Shown: piece after piece, positions 45,844-55,823 of the stretch
How the letters are laid out: every line of letters begins with the position of its first letter
How positions within the stretch are numbered: the stretch's first letter is position 1
Origin: Pseudoalteromonas sp. A25
GTDB lineage: Bacteria; Pseudomonadota; Gammaproteobacteria; Enterobacterales; Alteromonadaceae
NCBI RefSeq assembly: GCF_009176705.1
Contig: NZ_AP021846.1
Location: 342,001-406,000 of the forward strand
Direction of reading: 5' to 3'
DNA length: 64,000 bases
Program-made: the position numbers and the translations under genes
Notes under the pieces: model-generated
Databases searched by the model: none
Told to the model about the DNA's origin: nothing
What the model saw: only the letters and a program-made list of their open reading frames with translations

Positions 45844-47072
45844 CTAAGTCAGCAGAAAGAAACCTAGTGATCGGGTTGGATGTAGGAACTTCAAAAGTCG
45901 TTGCGACTGTAGGAGAAATTACTGCGGACAATCAACTGAGTATCGTGGGTGTGGGTAACCAAGTTTCTCATGGTATGGATAAAGGCGGAGTGAATGATCT
46001 CAACCTGGTTTCAGAGTCGATCCGCCGTGCGATTGACGAGGCTGAGCTAATGGCTGATTGTCGTATCAGCTCGGTTTACTTAGGTATTTCAGGTAAACAT
46101 ATTCAGTGTCAAAACGAAAGTGGTGTGGTTGCTATCAACAATGCGGAAGTCAGTGACGATGATATTGCTAATGTGATCCATATTGCTCGCTCGGTTCCTA
46201 TTTCTGCAGAGCGTAAAATGCTCCATTCATTGCCGCAAGAATACAGTATTGATATGCAAGAAGGGATAAAGAACCCTTTAGGCATGAGTGGAGTGCGTAT
46301 GGAAGCCAAAGCGCATATCATTACATGCTCGAACGACATGGCAAAAAATCTTGAAAAGTGTGTTGAACGATGTGGCCTGCAAGTGGACCAATTAACTTTC
46401 AGTGCGCTGGCGTCTTGTTACTCAGTGTTAACGGATGATGAGAAAGAGCTAGGCGTCGCAGTTGTTGATATTGGTGGTGGTACTATGGATATCGCCATAT
46501 ATCTCAATGGTGCTTTGCGTCATTCTGCGGTTATTCCAGTGGCTGGTAATCAAGTAACGGGCGATATTGCGAAAATATTCCGTACGCCTATTTCACATGC
46601 AGAATCACTTAAAGTGCAATATGCCTGTGCGAGCAGTCAAATGGCCAGTAGTGAAGACACCATTGAAGTCCCAAGCGTAGGAGGACGGCCGGCTCGTTTA
46701 ATGTCAAGGCACACATTATCAGAAGTCGTCGAGCCGCGCTTTAGAGAATTATTAGAGTTGGCGTTAGAAGAGATCCGTCGCTCAGGTTTTGAAGACCAAA
46801 TCGCAGCAGGTTTGGTGATTACAGGTGGTAGCGGCAAAATGACAGGAGCCCTAGAGGTTGCTGAAGATATTTGTCAGATGCCAGTAAGAATAGGCAAACC
46901 TATAGGCATAACTGGTTTAACTGATTATGTTGACGATCCTGCATATGCAACGGCGGTAGGTTTGTTACAATATGGCCGTACTTTGCAATCGATGAATGCA
47001 CAAAAGTCGAAAGCAGAGTCGGAAGGAAGCTGGTGGAGCCGCATAACGAAGTGGTTTCAAGGCGAGTTTTAA
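45840..47072 (+). CDS. ftsA: Cell division protein FtsA
   Basis: Actin-like ATPase that anchors FtsZ filaments to the membrane. ATP-site motifs: VIGLDVGTSKVVATVGE (phosphate 1), VVDIGGGTMDIAIY (phosphate 2) and GLVITGGSGKMTGALEVAED (adenosine). The C-terminal amphipathic helix SWWSRITKWFQGEF is the membrane-targeting sequence. Length 410. Followed by ftsZ after 21 bases. Confidence 0.97.
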   Translation: MTKSAERNLVIGLDVGTSKVVATVGEITADNQLSIVGVGNQVSHGMDKGGVNDLNLVSESIRRAIDEAELMADCRISSVYLGISGKHIQCQNESGVVAINNAEVSDDDIANVIHIARSVPISAERKMLHSLPQEYSIDMQEGIKNPLGMSGVRMEAKAHIITCSNDMAKNLEKCVERCGLQVDQLTFSALASCYSVLTDDEKELGVAVVDIGGGTMDIAIYLNGALRHSAVIPVAGNQVTGDIAKIFRTPISHAESLKVQYACASSQMASSEDTIEVPSVGGRPARLMSRHTLSEVVEPRFRELLELALEEIRRSGFEDQIAAGLVITGGSGKMTGALEVAEDICQMPVRIGKPIGITGLTDYVDDPAYATAVGLLQYGRTLQSMNAQKSKAESEGSWWSRITKWFQGEF

Positions 47073-47093
47073 GCTCAAGTCGGAGAGTGAAAG

Positions 47094-48338
47094 ATGTTTG
47101 ATATTATGGAACAACACAGCGAAGAAGCTGTAATTAAAGTCATTGGTGTTGGTGGCGGTGGTGGTAATGCCGTTGAACACATGGTGAAACAAGAAATTGA
47201 AGGCGTGCGTTTTATCGCTGCCAATACAGACGCGCAAGCGTTGCGTAAGTCGTCAGCTGATGTAACGGTACAGTTAGGTACTCAGATAACGTCTGGTTTA
47301 GGTGCAGGAGCAAACCCAGAGGTAGGCCGTAAGTCTGCAGAAGAAGATATTGAGACTATCAAAACAGCCTTAGAAGGCGCCGATATGGTATTTATCGCCG
47401 CTGGTATGGGTGGTGGTACAGGTACAGGCGCCGCTCCTGTAGTTGCGCGTGTTGCCAAAGAGCTTGGTATTTTAACTGTAGCTGTTGTTACGCGTCCATT
47501 TGATTTGGAAGGCAAAAAGCGCATGGCTGCAGCTGATCAAGGTATTGGTGAGTTGTCAGAAATTGTAGATTCTCTTATTACAATTCCCAACAACAAATTA
47601 CTTAAAGTCTTGGGCAAAGGGACTACACTGCTAGATGCGTTCGCTAAAGCAAATGACGTGTTATACGGTGCTGTACAAGGTATCGCAGAGCTAATTACGC
47701 GCTCAGGTTTGATCAATGTTGACTTTGCCGACGTAAGAACAGTCATGTCTGCAATGGGGACCGCGATGATGGGTACTGCTTCAGCCTCTGGTCCTGATCG
47801 AGCGCAAGAAGCAGCGGAAGCCGCTATTTCGAGCCCATTATTAGAAGACGTAGATTTAACCGGTGCTAAGGGTATTTTGGTTAACATCACAGCCGGTATG
47901 GATATCACAATTGAAGAGTTTGAGATTGTTGGTAATCATGTTAAAGCACTCGCATCAGAAAATGCGACGGTTGTGGTTGGTGCGGTCATTGACCCTGAAA
48001 TGAGCGACGAGCTACGTGTAACGGTTGTTGCAACAGGTTTAGGCGGTGAGCGCCGCCCTCAGTTTGGCATTGTGGATAACGGCTTTAAAAAAGTAGTTGG
48101 TTCTGACGCGGGTAGTGCAAGCACGGAAAGTTCGCAATCAGCAGGCATGTTTGTGCCAAGCTTTACGCAACCACAAACAGATGCAAGCCAAGAAACTGTT
48201 ACAAATAGTGGTAGCACAACCTCTAGTAGTGCACAAAGCACGAATAATGAGGCGGCTAAAGCAAGTAGCAAAGATGCGGATAAAGACAAAGATAATTACT
48301 TTGATATTCCTGCGTTCTTGCGCAAGCAATCAGATTAA
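47094..48338 (+). CDS. ftsZ: Cell division GTPase FtsZ
   Basis: Tubulin homologue that forms the Z ring. The tubulin signature loop [18 protein letters not shown], the synergy-loop region [20 protein letters not shown] and a Ser/Thr/Gln-rich linker (about 330-395) lead to the conserved C-terminal peptide [11 protein letters not shown], which binds FtsA and ZipA. Length 414 is slightly above the E. coli protein because of the linker. Confidence 0.98.
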   Translation: MFDIMEQHSEEAVIKVIGVGGGGGNAVEHMVKQEIEGVRFIAANTDAQALRKSSADVTVQLGTQITSGLGAGANPEVGRKSAEEDIETIKTALEGADMVFIAAGMGGGTGTGAAPVVARVAKELGILTVAVVTRPFDLEGKKRMAAADQGIGELSEIVDSLITIPNNKLLKVLGKGTTLLDAFAKANDVLYGAVQGIAELITRSGLINVDFADVRTVMSAMGTAMMGTASASGPDRAQEAAEAAISSPLLEDVDLTGAKGILVNITAGMDITIEEFEIVGNHVKALASENATVVVGAVIDPEMSDELRVTVVATGLGGERRPQFGIVDNGFKKVVGSDAGSASTESSQSAGMFVPSFTQPQTDASQETVTNSGSTTSSSAQSTNNEAAKASSKDADKDKDNYFDIPAFLRKQSD

Positions 48339-48423
48339 CATCTGGTTATAGAATAAACGATTGGCAGCTGGTCGTATCTGTGATACTATCCGCCGTCTAT
48401 GTGTAATAAAAGTGGGCGAAGCT

Positions 48424-49335
48424 ATGATTAGACAACGTACAATTGCCGAAGTTGTAAAAGCAACGGGTGTAGGGCTTCATAAAGGCGAAAAGGTCACGAT
48501 CACTCTCCGACCTGCGAGTGAAAACACCGGGGTGGTGTTTCGTCGTGTGGATCTTGATCCTGTCGTCGATTTTGAGACTACGCCAGAAGCTGTCGGTGAT
48601 ACGCAGTTGTGTACGTGTTTAACCAATAAAGACGGTATTCGTCTTTCGACCACTGAGCATTTAATTGCCGCAGTCGCTGCGATGGGTATTGATAACCTCG
48701 TCGTTGAGCTAGATAGCGCGGAAGTGCCAATTATGGATGGGAGTGCATTACCATTCATTTATTTATTACAAAAAGGCGGCATTAAAGAGCAAAATGTTGC
48801 CAAACGTTTTATTCGCATAAAAGAAAAAGTGCGCGTTGAAGACGGTGATAAGTGGGCCGAAATTACCCCATATGATGGTTTTCATATCGATTTTGAAATT
48901 GCTTTTGACCACCCTGCAATTAATGATAGTCGCCAACGTATCGCGCTGGATATTACTGCACAAAGCTTTACCGAGCAGATCAGCCGCGCGAGAACTTTTG
49001 GCTTTATGAAAGACATTGAATACATGCATGCCAATAACCTAGCTTTGGGTGGTAGCATGGATAACGCGGTCGTTTTAGATGATTATAAAGTATTGAATCC
49101 TAATGGTTTGCGTTACGATGATGAGTTTGTTAAACATAAGATCCTAGACTGCGTGGGTGATATGTTTATGGCTGGTCATAACATCCTAGGCAAGATCACC
49201 TGCTATAAGTCTGGTCATGGCCTAAATAATATTTTACTTCGTAAAATTATGGCTACAGAGTCTGCGTGGGAATGGGCTACATTTGATGAACCCGTTGTTA
49301 TGCCTGCACCAGGACTTGAAGTGGCAACGGCATGA
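48424..49335 (+). CDS. lpxC: UDP-3-O-acyl-N-acetylglucosamine deacetylase LpxC
   Basis: Zinc enzyme of the committed step of lipid A synthesis. [20 protein letters not shown] is the classical start; [16 protein letters not shown] carries the first zinc His, and [20 protein letters not shown] the further His/Asp zinc ligands and catalytic histidine. The upstream open frame from 48361 was not used because MIRQRT matches the known N-terminus (303 residues). A terminator follows. Confidence 0.97.
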   Translation: MIRQRTIAEVVKATGVGLHKGEKVTITLRPASENTGVVFRRVDLDPVVDFETTPEAVGDTQLCTCLTNKDGIRLSTTEHLIAAVAAMGIDNLVVELDSAEVPIMDGSALPFIYLLQKGGIKEQNVAKRFIRIKEKVRVEDGDKWAEITPYDGFHIDFEIAFDHPAINDSRQRIALDITAQSFTEQISRARTFGFMKDIEYMHANNLALGGSMDNAVVLDDYKVLNPNGLRYDDEFVKHKILDCVGDMFMAGHNILGKITCYKSGHGLNNILLRKIMATESAWEWATFDEPVVMPAPGLEVATA

Positions 49336-49350
49336 GATAAAAAACACAGG

Positions 49351-49382
49351 AAAAAATGACGCTTTTATGCGTCATTTTTTTT
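49351..49382. terminator. Bidirectional terminator shared by lpxC and dciA
   Basis: AAAAAATGACGC pairs with GCGTCATTTTTT around a short loop, with A and T runs on both sides. On the minus strand the stem doubles as the last codons (KKNDA and stop) of dciA. Confidence 0.88.
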
Positions 49383-49868
49383 GTCTGCTTTTTGAGCATG
49401 CGCTGCCAGCTTTAGAAGTTTTGCCTGCAAGCTGGGGGGGGCTCCACTGGCCAGCTCTCTCAATTGTTCAGCAGTATGCTCGCTCATAACACGACCCTTA
49501 CCTTGGGAGTTTTGTTTGGTATTTGTATAACTGTCTCTCGGTGATAAGCGCTGTTGTGCTTCTGGGTTGGTGGTTATTTTTACCTGCGAACACTCAATCA
49601 TGCCCGCTTGACGAAACTGTGACAGTATTTCCATTTTAAGGTAGTTAAGTCGGGTGGCCAGCGTCGCGGATGCAGCTTCAATGATAAGTGTGCCATCACG
49701 GTAATTGGCAACGCGAGATTTCTTACTCAAGATTGGGCCAATGGCTTTTTCTAAACATTGCTGTAGTTCAGCCATTTTTTTTGATTTGTCAGTGTAGTTG
49801 AGCAGTTTATCTGACCACTTGCCCATTAGTTCGTTAAGCTGCTTTGGATCGTAGCGGTTCTTTGCCAT
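49365..49868 (-). CDS. dciA: DciA/DUF721 family protein (helicase loader-like)
   Basis: The DUF721 domain spans about residues 5-105 (DPKQLNELMGKWSDKLLNYT, then LEKAIGPILSKKSRVANYRD and LIIEAASATLATRLNYLKME). DciA is the ancestral bacterial loader of the replicative helicase DnaB, used where DnaC is absent. The C-terminal third is basic and of low complexity. Length 167. It lies on the opposite strand between lpxC and secA, an arrangement seen in related Alteromonadales. Confidence 0.85.
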   Translation of the reverse strand: MAKNRYDPKQLNELMGKWSDKLLNYTDKSKKMAELQQCLEKAIGPILSKKSRVANYRDGTLIIEAASATLATRLNYLKMEILSQFRQAGMIECSQVKITTNPEAQQRLSPRDSYTNTKQNSQGKGRVMSEHTAEQLRELASGAPPSLQAKLLKLAAHAQKADKKNDA

Positions 49869-50262
49869 GAAGAATGTATCACCGAATTAATGACGCTTTG
49901 CTAAGTATATCTTGCCTTGTGATACAACAGAAGTTTTATTGAGGACTTGATTTTTTTGTATTCGTACCCATCTCACTAAGCAACCTGCGATACCACGGTT
50001 AGGCATCTTGTTTGACTTTTAATTACATTGTGCCGCTAAATCGCCCGGTGAAATTGTTGTAAATAGACACAAAAATGGGTTGATTTCACTTCAGTGGTTT
50101 GCACTGTCGCTGAGTCTGGTATGATAGGGCATAATTTTAAATTTTAGGCAGTACAACGAATGTAACCACATTTGTTGCCAAAGCGAAGCAGTGCGACCTC
50201 ACCTGCCCAAGAGATATGGATGTGGCGTAGGTCAGCCATCACAAGAGTGAAACGGTTTTAAC
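49869..50262. other. Divergent spacer between dciA and secA; secA leader
   Basis: Contains the secA promoter candidate near 50100-50125 and a leader of about 130 bases. The leader has a small inverted repeat AATGT-N4-ACATT near 50159-50172. A 13-codon frame starting ATG at 50220 ends at the TAA one base before the secA ATG; I do not call it a gene. No secM-like gene with a signal peptide is seen. Confidence 0.45.
50098..50125 (+). promoter_or_regulatory. Candidate secA promoter
   Basis: TTTGCA (50098-50103), 16 bp, TATGAT (50120-50125) with TG at the extended -10 position (TGGTATGAT). Located about 140 bases before the secA start. Confidence 0.5.
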
Positions 50263-52971
50263 ATGATAGCTAATTTATTTACCAAGATTTTTGGTAGTCG
50301 CAACGACCGCACTATTAAAAACATAAGAAAAACGGTCGCCTTAATCAATGCCCTAGAAGAGCAATACAGCGCACTTTCAGATGAAGAATTAAAAGCAAAA
50401 ACCGCTGAGTTTAGACAGCGTTTTGAGCAAGGGACTAGCTTGGATGATTTGTTACCTGAAGCTTTTGCAACGGTTCGTGAAGCATCGAAGCGTGTATTTA
50501 ACATGCGTCACTTTGATGTGCAAATGATAGGTGGTGTTGTATTACACCAAGGCCGTATTTCTGAAATGCGCACCGGTGAAGGTAAAACTTTAACAGCAAC
50601 GTTGCCTGCATATTTAAACGGACTAACGGGTAAAGGCGTTCATGTAATTACGGTGAATGACTATCTGGCCAAACGGGATGCAGAGACAAACCGTCCATTA
50701 TTTGAGTTTTTAGGTCTGACTGTTGGCTGTAATGTACCGGGCATGATGCCACAACAGAAAAAAGCAGCATATGCTGCTGATATCACCTACGGCACAAATA
50801 ATGAGTTTGGCTTTGATTATTTGCGCGACAATATGGCGTTCAGTATCGAAGAAAGAGTGCAGCGCCCATTATATTACGCTGTTGTGGATGAGGTGGATTC
50901 GATTTTAATCGATGAAGCGCGTACACCACTTATCATCTCTGGTCCCGCAGAAGATAGCTCGGAGCTTTACACTAAAGTTAACACCTTAGTGCCACTTCTA
51001 GAACTGCAAGAAAAAGAAGATGAAGAAGGTGTTGAAGGCGATGGTGACTTCACGCTGGATGAAAAATCAAAACAGGTGCACTTAACTGAGCGCGGTCAGC
51101 TTAAAGTTGAAGAGTTATTAATAGAGCATGGCTTAATTGAAGAGGGTGACTCATTATACTCTGCAGGCAATATCACTTTATTGAGCCATGTTTATGCGGC
51201 ATTACGAGCTCATAAACTATATCAAAAAGACGTTGATTATGTTGTAAAAGACAATGAAGTAATTATTGTTGATGAGCATACTGGCCGTACTATGGAAGGG
51301 CGTCGTTGGTCTGAAGGTTTACACCAAGCTGTGGAAGCAAAAGAAGGTGTGCGTATTCAAAATGAAAACCAAACATTGGCATCGATCACCTTCCAGAATT
51401 ACTTCCGTATCTATGAAAAGTTAGCGGGTATGACAGGTACCGCTGACACTGAAGCATTTGAATTCCAATCTATCTATGGCTTAGATACTGTGGTTATTCC
51501 AACTAATAAGCCGATGATACGTGACGATCGCGCTGACTTGGTTTATCTGACGCAAGAAGAAAAGTTTGAAGCTATTTTAGAAGATATCCGCGATTGTCAA
51601 AAGCGTGGTCAACCTGTTCTTGTTGGTACTATTTCAATTGAAAGCTCTGAGTATCTTTCACACTTCTTAACGAAAGAAAAAATTGAGCATAATGTGTTGA
51701 ATGCTAAGTTTCATGCTCAAGAAGCCGATATCGTCGCCGATGCGGGTTTGCCGGGTAAGGTAACGATTGCAACCAATATGGCAGGTCGTGGTACTGATAT
51801 TGTGTTAGGGGGTAACTGGCAATCTGATGTTGCCAAGCTGGAGAACCCATCTGATGAACAAGTTGCTGAAATAAAAGAAAAGTGGAAGCAAACGCATGAT
51901 GCGGTAATTGCTGCCGGTGGTTTACATATTATCGGTACTGAACGTCATGAATCACGCCGCATCGATAATCAGCTCCGTGGTCGTTCAGGACGCCAGGGCG
52001 ATGCAGGTTCAAGCCGTTTCTACCTTTCTATGGATGACGCTTTAATGCGTATCTTTGCCGGTGAGCGCATGACTAATATGATGCGAAAACTAGGCATGCA
52101 ACGAGGCGAGGCCATTGAGCACCCATGGGTAAACCGTGCAATTGAAAATGCGCAGCGCAAAGTAGAAGCACGCAACTTTGATATTCGTAAGCAGCTGCTT
52201 GAATATGATGATGTTGCTAATGATCAGCGTCGTGTTGTTTATGAGCAACGTAATGAGCTGCTCGAAGAAGGCGATATTTCTGAGACCATCACAGCTATTC
52301 GTGGTGATGTGTTGGGTAATATCATTGATCAATTTATTCCACCGCAAAGTTTAGCTGAAATGTGGGATATTCCTGGGCTTGAAGAGCGTATTAAAGCAGA
52401 CTTTTTACTCGATTTGCCGATTGCAAAATGGCTCGAAGAAGATGCGAAGCTTTATGAAGAAAAGCTTCGCGATCGTATAACGGAAGAAGTTGAATCAGCA
52501 TATAAGCAAAAAGAGTTAATGGTTGGCCCAGATGTATTGCGTCAATTTGAAAAGGCGGTAATGCTACAAAGCCTCGATCAGCATTGGAAAGATCACTTAG
52601 CTGCTATGGATCATTTACGTCAAGGGATCCACTTACGTGGTTATGCTCAGAAGAACCCCAAGCAGGAGTATAAACGAGAGTCGTTTGAGCTCTTCTCTGA
52701 AATGCTTGAAAACTTGAAAACAGATGTGGTTGGCATTTTGAGTAAAGTACAAGTGCGTGCTGAAGAAGATGTTGAGAAGGTTGAGCAACAACACCGTCGT
52801 AGTGAGCAGGCTCCGAGACAATATCAGCATGCTGAAGCTGAGCATGTGGGTGGCGAAGTACCAGAAGGCGTTGCGGTTGCTGCAAAGGCTGAACAAAAAG
52901 TTGGCCGTAACGAGCCGTGTCCTTGCCAATCAGGTAAAAAGTTTAAGCAGTGTTGTGGTAAATTAAAATAA
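50263..52971 (+). CDS. secA: Preprotein translocase ATPase SecA
   Basis: Motor of Sec-dependent export. Walker [20 protein letters not shown]-type box [20 protein letters not shown], preprotein crosslinking domain, second nucleotide-binding domain with [14 protein letters not shown] and [20 protein letters not shown], helical scaffold and a C-terminal zinc motif [14 protein letters not shown]. The last zinc ligand is Cys-Cys where many SecA proteins have Cys-His. Length 902. Followed by a terminator and mutT, the conserved secA-mutT order. Confidence 0.98.
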   Translation: MIANLFTKIFGSRNDRTIKNIRKTVALINALEEQYSALSDEELKAKTAEFRQRFEQGTSLDDLLPEAFATVREASKRVFNMRHFDVQMIGGVVLHQGRISEMRTGEGKTLTATLPAYLNGLTGKGVHVITVNDYLAKRDAETNRPLFEFLGLTVGCNVPGMMPQQKKAAYAADITYGTNNEFGFDYLRDNMAFSIEERVQRPLYYAVVDEVDSILIDEARTPLIISGPAEDSSELYTKVNTLVPLLELQEKEDEEGVEGDGDFTLDEKSKQVHLTERGQLKVEELLIEHGLIEEGDSLYSAGNITLLSHVYAALRAHKLYQKDVDYVVKDNEVIIVDEHTGRTMEGRRWSEGLHQAVEAKEGVRIQNENQTLASITFQNYFRIYEKLAGMTGTADTEAFEFQSIYGLDTVVIPTNKPMIRDDRADLVYLTQEEKFEAILEDIRDCQKRGQPVLVGTISIESSEYLSHFLTKEKIEHNVLNAKFHAQEADIVADAGLPGKVTIATNMAGRGTDIVLGGNWQSDVAKLENPSDEQVAEIKEKWKQTHDAVIAAGGLHIIGTERHESRRIDNQLRGRSGRQGDAGSSRFYLSMDDALMRIFAGERMTNMMRKLGMQRGEAIEHPWVNRAIENAQRKVEARNFDIRKQLLEYDDVANDQRRVVYEQRNELLEEGDISETITAIRGDVLGNIIDQFIPPQSLAEMWDIPGLEERIKADFLLDLPIAKWLEEDAKLYEEKLRDRITEEVESAYKQKELMVGPDVLRQFEKAVMLQSLDQHWKDHLAAMDHLRQGIHLRGYAQKNPKQEYKRESFELFSEMLENLKTDVVGILSKVQVRAEEDVEKVEQQHRRSEQAPRQYQHAEAEHVGGEVPEGVAVAAKAEQKVGRNEPCPCQSGKKFKQCCGKLK

Positions 52972-52996
52972 TCCACATTGTGGTATAAGAGTTTTG

Positions 52997-53023
52997 AAAA
53001 GCGACCTTTAGGTCGCTTTTTTT
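52997..53023 (+). terminator. Terminator after secA
   Basis: AAAAGCGACC and GGTCGCTTTT with a TTTA loop, followed by further T. It lies between secA and mutT. Confidence 0.9.
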
Positions 53024-53036
53024 TAAGGAGTTGACG

Positions 53037-53432
53037 ATGACAATAAAACGTGTGCATGTAGCCGTAGGGGTGATCATTAAAAACAACAAGGTGTTTGTAA
53101 CTAAGCGTGGCGAGCATCAACACCAAGGCGGATTATGGGAATTTCCTGGGGGTAAAGTTGAACAGGGTGAAACCGTAACAGACGCGTTAAAAAGAGAGTT
53201 ACAAGAAGAAATCAACATACTGACGCATAAATCACAGCCTTTTATGGTGATAGAGCATGACTATATAGATAAGCAAGTATGTTTGGATATTCATTTGGTG
53301 ATGGAATTTTCTGGAGAGCCCAAAGGGTTAGAAGGTCAGCAATGTGATTGGGTTGCCCTTGAAAAATTACATGAACTGGCATTTCCAGCGGCTAATCTGG
53401 AGATTGTCGCTAAGCTTCAAGCGGATCTTTAA
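53037..53432 (+). CDS. mutT: 8-oxo-dGTP diphosphatase MutT-like Nudix hydrolase
   Basis: Hydrolyses 8-oxo-dGTP to prevent A:T to C:G transversions. The Nudix box is GGKVEQGETVTDALKRELQE with EIN, having the catalytic RE..EE set but Asn where the consensus has Gly. KRVHVAVGVIIKNNKVFVTK and GGLWEFPGG are typical of MutT. A TTG at 53031 directly abuts AAGGAG, so the ATG at 53037 (6-base spacing) was chosen (131 residues). Downstream of secA as in E. coli. Confidence 0.9.
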   Translation: MTIKRVHVAVGVIIKNNKVFVTKRGEHQHQGGLWEFPGGKVEQGETVTDALKRELQEEINILTHKSQPFMVIEHDYIDKQVCLDIHLVMEFSGEPKGLEGQQCDWVALEKLHELAFPAANLEIVAKLQADL

Positions 53433-53545
53433 GTCATGTGTACATGATTTGTTACTTTTCCTTTTTGCTCTTCGCCCAATGTGGGTTTGTTTTAGGGATC
53501 TAGGACGTTTAATATGGCTGTGTATCTCTGATAGGACATATCATA

Positions 53546-55615
53546 ATGAATAACAAAATTACTTTAACAGCAGCAAGTGTTGCACTGACCTTAGGTTTAC
53601 TTGGGTGCAGTGAATCTACGACTGATACCAAGGCAAAAGCATCGCAAGACGCTGTTCAATCGGCCTTAGTCTCTGGGATCGATCTAAATAATATTGACCG
53701 GACAGTCAAAGCCCAAGATGACTTTTATTATCATGTTAATGGTAAGTGGTTAGAGAAAACACAAATACCAGCAGATAAGTCTAATTATGGCTCTTTCACT
53801 CAGCTGTATGATGAATCACAAAAAGCGTTAAAAAAGGTGCTTGAGGGGGCTAAAGCGAATGCTCAAGCGCAACCACAAAGTGATGAATATAAATTAGGGG
53901 CATTTTATGCCAGCTATATGGATGAAACCGCGCGTGAAGAACTTGGTTTATCGCCGTTAAAAACCTATTTGGCAGAGATAAACGCGGTAACGAGTAAAAG
54001 TGAACTTCCTGCGTTAATGGCTAATATATTGACAAAAGGCGGGAAAAATCCGTTCGCTTGGTATGTTAATAATGACGCTAAGAGCTCTAGTGAGCATGCG
54101 TTGTATTTATATCAGTCTGGGCTAGGCCTTCCTGATCGAGATTATTATTTAGAAGATACTGAAAAATACTCTAAGTTGCGTACCGATTATATTGAGTATA
54201 TTGAACAAGTATTCAGTCGTTTGGGAGAAAAAGACGCGAAGCAGGTCGCCAATCGTATCTTTGCTGTAGAAAAAGCACTGGCGGAGGTTATGTGGACGCG
54301 CGTGCAAAGCCGAGATGCAACAAAAACATATAATAAAATGACTATGGCAGAGCTAAATCAGCTAATGCCTGATTTTGATCTGTCGGCCTATTTTCAAGCA
54401 CTAGGACTTGATCTAAAAGAGCTGGTTGTTAGTCAACCATCTTATCTTGAAGGTTTGTCGGCCATTTATACCGAAACGTCACTTGAAACTTGGCAGCAAT
54501 ACTTAACATTTCATTTTGTAAATAACCATGCCAGCTTGTTACACAAAGACATGGTGGAGTTGAAGTTTAATTTCTTTGGCAAAAGATTGCGTGGTTTAGA
54601 AGAGCAAGCGCCAACATGGAAAAAAGCGGTAGATGCCAGCAATGAAGTGTTAGGTGAACTACTTGGTAAAATATACGTTAAGCAATACTTTCCACCTGAA
54701 GCGAAAGCTAAAATGGAGCAGTTGGTAGCAAATCTGATTAAAGGTTTTGATCAAGCTATTAGCGAGCTGGAATGGATGACTGCTGAAACTAAAGTCGCTG
54801 CTAAAGAAAAACTTAACAAGTTTACTCCTAAAATTGGCTATCCAGATAAGTGGAAAGATTACTCAGCACTTGAAATTAATCGCGATGATTTACTTGGCAA
54901 TTACGTACGCTATAACCAATGGGCGTATCAAGATATGCTCGACAAGATTGGTAAACCCGTCGATCGTTCTGAATGGTTTATGACGCCACAAACGGTAAAT
55001 GCTTATTATAACCCCGTAAACAATGAAATTGTTTTTCCTGCCGCTATTTTACAACCGCCATTTTTTAATTTGGCTGCTGACGATGCAGTAAATTACGGTG
55101 CGATTGGTGCAGTAATTGGACATGAACTAGGACATGGGTTTGATGATCAAGGGGCTAAGTACGACGGTGATGGAAACCTACGCAATTGGTGGAGCGAGTC
55201 TGATTTAGCACAATTTGAAACACGTGGTAAAAAGCTAGTAGAACAATTCGATCAATTTAAACCATTTGAAGATGCCAATGTAAATGGCGAATTTACGCTT
55301 GGCGAAAACATCGGTGACTTGGGTGGTCTAACCGTTGCCTATAAAGCATATCAGCTCTCACTAGGTGAAGAAAAAGCCCCTGTGATCGACGGTTACACTG
55401 GAGAACAAAGATTCTTCATGGGGTGGGCACAGATCTGGCGACGGAAGTACCGTGAGGAAGAACTACGTAATCGCTTAGTGACAGACTCGCATGCGCCGAG
55501 CCATTATCGAGTTATTGGTGTTTTGCCTAATATGCCAGAGTTTTATGAGGCATTTGATGTTAAAGAAAGTGATAAGATGTATCTAGCGCCGCAGCAGCGA
55601 GTAAAAATTTGGTAG
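53546..55615 (+). CDS. M13 family metallopeptidase (neprilysin-like), lipoprotein
   Basis: Zinc endopeptidase of the PepO/neprilysin family. A lipoprotein signal (ASVALTLGLLGC, C21 lipidated) suggests an outer membrane or periplasmic location. The N-terminal M13 domain starts RTVKAQDDFYYHVNGKWLEK; the catalytic zinc motif is HELGH at 526-530 (VIGHELGHGFDDQG), with the third ligand in GENIGDLGG, and NAYYNPVNNEIVFPAAIL is a family signature. Length 689 is usual. Probably degrades peptides outside the cytoplasm. Own terminator downstream. Confidence 0.95.
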   Translation: MNNKITLTAASVALTLGLLGCSESTTDTKAKASQDAVQSALVSGIDLNNIDRTVKAQDDFYYHVNGKWLEKTQIPADKSNYGSFTQLYDESQKALKKVLEGAKANAQAQPQSDEYKLGAFYASYMDETAREELGLSPLKTYLAEINAVTSKSELPALMANILTKGGKNPFAWYVNNDAKSSSEHALYLYQSGLGLPDRDYYLEDTEKYSKLRTDYIEYIEQVFSRLGEKDAKQVANRIFAVEKALAEVMWTRVQSRDATKTYNKMTMAELNQLMPDFDLSAYFQALGLDLKELVVSQPSYLEGLSAIYTETSLETWQQYLTFHFVNNHASLLHKDMVELKFNFFGKRLRGLEEQAPTWKKAVDASNEVLGELLGKIYVKQYFPPEAKAKMEQLVANLIKGFDQAISELEWMTAETKVAAKEKLNKFTPKIGYPDKWKDYSALEINRDDLLGNYVRYNQWAYQDMLDKIGKPVDRSEWFMTPQTVNAYYNPVNNEIVFPAAILQPPFFNLAADDAVNYGAIGAVIGHELGHGFDDQGAKYDGDGNLRNWWSESDLAQFETRGKKLVEQFDQFKPFEDANVNGEFTLGENIGDLGGLTVAYKAYQLSLGEEKAPVIDGYTGEQRFFMGWAQIWRRKYREEELRNRLVTDSHAPSHYRVIGVLPNMPEFYEAFDVKESDKMYLAPQQRVKIW

Positions 55616-55636
55616 TAAAAAATTTTTAGCACTGAT

Positions 55637-55661
55637 AGCCCGCAATTTGCGGGCTTTTTTA
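55637..55661 (+). terminator. Terminator of the M13 peptidase gene
   Basis: Stem AGCCCGCA (55637-55644) and TGCGGGCT (55648-55655), 3-base loop, then TTTTTAT. Confidence 0.92.
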
Positions 55662-55698
55662 TGTGTAGCTTAGTTTCATTGCAGCAAAATGAAAAAAT

Positions 55699-55716
55699 AA
55701 TGATAGCGCTGTCATT
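55699..55716. promoter_or_regulatory. NagR-type operator upstream of the hexosaminidase gene
   Basis: AATGATAGCGCTGTCATT, an 18-bp palindrome with one mismatch, matching the LacI-family NagR consensus AATGACARCGYTGTCATT as I recall it from Alteromonadales. It lies 107 bases before the GH20 start. The same palindrome precedes nagP. Confidence 0.75.
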
Positions 55717-55823
55717 TTTGTTTCTATATGATAAATGAGCATAACTAAGCTATTTATCAATCAACTCGCACTTAAAATAATGACATTAAGCGAAGATACT
55801 GCCGCTTTATAAAGGAGCCTAGG

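Noticed and set aside
48097..48351. 84-codon frame overlapping the end of ftsZ
   Set aside because: Shadow of the FtsZ linker in another frame; composition follows from the Ser/Thr/Gln-rich coding sequence.
50220..50261. 13-codon leader peptide before secA
   Set aside because: No convincing ribosome binding site and no stalling motif or signal peptide; the upstream extension also lacks an ATG start.
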